Source of the DNA: Cytobacillus oceanisediminis
Lineage (GTDB): Bacteria; Bacillota; Bacilli; Bacillales; Cytobacillaceae
Direction of reading: 5' to 3'
NCBI RefSeq assembly: GCF_007830235.1
Contig: NZ_VLKI01000003.1
Location: 1 to 64,000 of the forward strand
Length of the DNA: 64,000 nt
The notes beneath the pieces are model-generated. The model had not been told where the DNA came from. It was given only the letters and a program-made list of their open reading frames with translations, and ran no database searches. How positions within the stretch are numbered: position 1 is the first letter of the stretch; each line of letters starts with the position of its first letter. Below are positions 62,852 through 64,000 of the stretch, one piece after another. The position numbers and the translations under genes are program-made.

Positions 62852-64000
62852 ATGTCATTTAAAAAAATGATGGAAGCAAGATTTCCGGAACAGACAATGG
62901 AAGACTGGAAACAAAATGCGGAAAAAACACTCAAAGGAAAGTCCGTTGAATTATTGTCTAAAACTACATATGAAAACATAAAATTGAAACCGCTTTATTC
63001 AAAAGAGGATGTGGAGGCACATACATTATCACAGTATCCTGGTGAAGCTGATTTCAGAAGAGGATCAAATGCCGGAGGATACTTGTCAGAAGAATGGAAG
63101 GTCGCACAAAAAATTAGTGCCTTAACCACTGATGAGTTATCAGAAAAGCTTCTTGCAGCCACAGAAAAAGGGCAGACTGCTCTTGCTTTCCACCCGGATC
63201 AATTGGAAGACCTTAACGAGATAAGCCAGAAAGTTGGAGGTCTTTATAAAAATCATCCTTTCTGCGTTGAGGCTTACCAGAATCAGAAGCTATTGATTGA
63301 GGAACTTGCAAAATTGGAAGACAGTGAAATAATTTCGGGATATATTGCCTGCGATCCACTGGCTGCTGCCGCTGCAGCAAAATTGAACGATCGCTCAATC
63401 GATGAAGCATATGATCAATGGATTGATACAATCAGCCTGGCAGCAGAAAAAATGCCAAAGCTTAAAACGATCTTGGCCGATTCTGCGGTCTATCATAATG
63501 GCGGAGCAAATGCAGTCCAGGAGCTTGCATTTGCAGTTGCTTCCGGAGTGAATCACCTTCAGTATTTTCTTGATAAAGGGCAAAACCTCGAGGACATTTT
63601 GTCTAAAATGGTATTTAAGTTTTCCATTGGCTCGAACTTTTTTATGGAAATAGCCAAGCTGCGCGCCGCAAGGGTTTTATGGAGTAAAGTGGCAGACGCA
63701 TATGGTGCTTCAAAGGATAGCAAAAAAATGGTTATTTCGGCTGAAACTTCATTTTTTTCAAAGTCAGCCTATGATCCTTATGTAAATATGCTGAGAGCAG
63801 GAAATGAATCGTTTGCAGCTGTTTTAGGCGGAGTCCAATACCTTCATGTGAGTCCGTATAATGAACCGGAAGCAAGTGATTCTCTCCTGGGTGACCGGAC
63901 TGCCCGTAATACGCAGCTGATATTAAAGGAGGAAGTCAATTTGCTTAAGGTTTCGGACCCGGCAGGCGGTTCCTGGTACGTTGAGCACCTGACGAATGAA
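62852..64000 (+). CDS. mutA: Methylmalonyl-CoA mutase small (beta) subunit, 3' end outside window
   Basis: 383 codons are visible before the window ends. DWKQNAEKTLKGKS and TYENIKLKPLYSKED are family N-terminal blocks, followed by the barrel with RRGSNAGGY and LADSAVYHNGGANAVQELAFA, then DPAGGSWYVEHLT. The subunit has no B12 site of its own and pairs with MutB, expected next. The enzyme converts methylmalonyl-CoA to succinyl-CoA, joining propionyl-CoA from valine and isoleucine to the citrate cycle. The start is uncertain: ATG 62852 has no close ribosome site, while GAGGGGAGGGG (62813-62823) fits in-frame CTG 62828 better. Confidence 0.92.
   Translation, partial: MSFKKMMEARFPEQTMEDWKQNAEKTLKGKSVELLSKTTYENIKLKPLYSKEDVEAHTLSQYPGEADFRRGSNAGGYLSEEWKVAQKISALTTDELSEKLLAATEKGQTALAFHPDQLEDLNEISQKVGGLYKNHPFCVEAYQNQKLLIEELAKLEDSEIISGYIACDPLAAAAAAKLNDRSIDEAYDQWIDTISLAAEKMPKLKTILADSAVYHNGGANAVQELAFAVASGVNHLQYFLDKGQNLEDILSKMVFKFSIGSNFFMEIAKLRAARVLWSKVADAYGASKDSKKMVISAETSFFSKSAYDPYVNMLRAGNESFAAVLGGVQYLHVSPYNEPEASDSLLGDRTARNTQLILKEEVNLLKVSDPAGGSWYVEHLTNE

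Noticed and set aside
1-64000. CRISPR arrays, tRNA and rRNA genes
   Set aside because: No regularly spaced direct repeats of 24-40 bases and no cloverleaf or rRNA-like sequence were seen on reading through the window.

Overview
The window is a piece of chromosome from an endospore-forming Bacillaceae species. It carries the conserved Bacillus block comG-gcvT-lipM-spoIIIA-accBC-nusB-ispA-dxs-argR-recN-spoIVB-spo0A-bkd in its usual order. Spore genes (splB, spoIIIAA-AH, spoIVB, spo0A) are present, and many genes start with TTG or GTG behind strong AGGAGG-type ribosome sites. An OLE RNA, a class II (B12-dependent) ribonucleotide reductase and a methylmalonyl-CoA mutase point away from B. subtilis itself and towards Cytobacillus/Mesobacillus-like or alkaliphilic relatives. 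That placement is inference.

Region 1 (1 to about 6370) is the right end of an AT-rich integrated conjugative-type element. It holds the start of an IS21-like transposase (minus strand), a DNA-translocase gene cut by that insertion, a replication-relaxation protein, a VirB2-like pilin, an M23 peptidase, a lipoprotein, an excisionase-like HTH protein, two tandem DUF771 paralogues and a large serine recombinase. The recombinase gene abuts the 3' part of comGC, so the element sits inside the major competence pilin gene.

Region 2 (6375-23066): the rest of comG (comGD-GG), aroK and yqzE, then yqhG/yqhH on the minus strand. Next come a tandem glycine riboswitch with gcvT-gcvPA-gcvPB, the rhodanese yqhL, lipM, nrdJ behind two NrdR boxes, splB, yqhO and yqhP.

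Region 3 (23067-39300): yqhR, a pseudoknot-plus-terminator leader in front of aroQ-pepP-efp, then three minus-strand accessory genes (a small protein, a SIMPL protein, an alkaline phosphatase) and a palindromic Bacillaceae repeat. The complete spoIIIA operon follows behind a clear SigE promoter, with an ATT start for spoIIIAD. Then come a decayed receptor-like gene, accBC-yqhY with a FapR-like operator, nusB and folD.

Region 4 (39498-51306): xseA-xseB-ispA, then an OLE RNA of about 630 nt with its own promoter and the membrane partner gene oapA, then dxs, tlyA, argR, a second repeat element, recN, spoIVB and spo0A. spo0A has a SigH promoter and Spo0A boxes.

Region 5 (51437-64000): yycC and yqzF, the sigma-54 activator gene bkdR, and a textbook -24/-12 promoter driving ptb-bcd-buk-lpdV-bkdAA-bkdAB-bkdB (branched-chain amino acid breakdown to acyl-CoAs). 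mutA follows and runs off the window. Its enzyme would take up the propionyl-CoA-derived product of valine/isoleucine breakdown.
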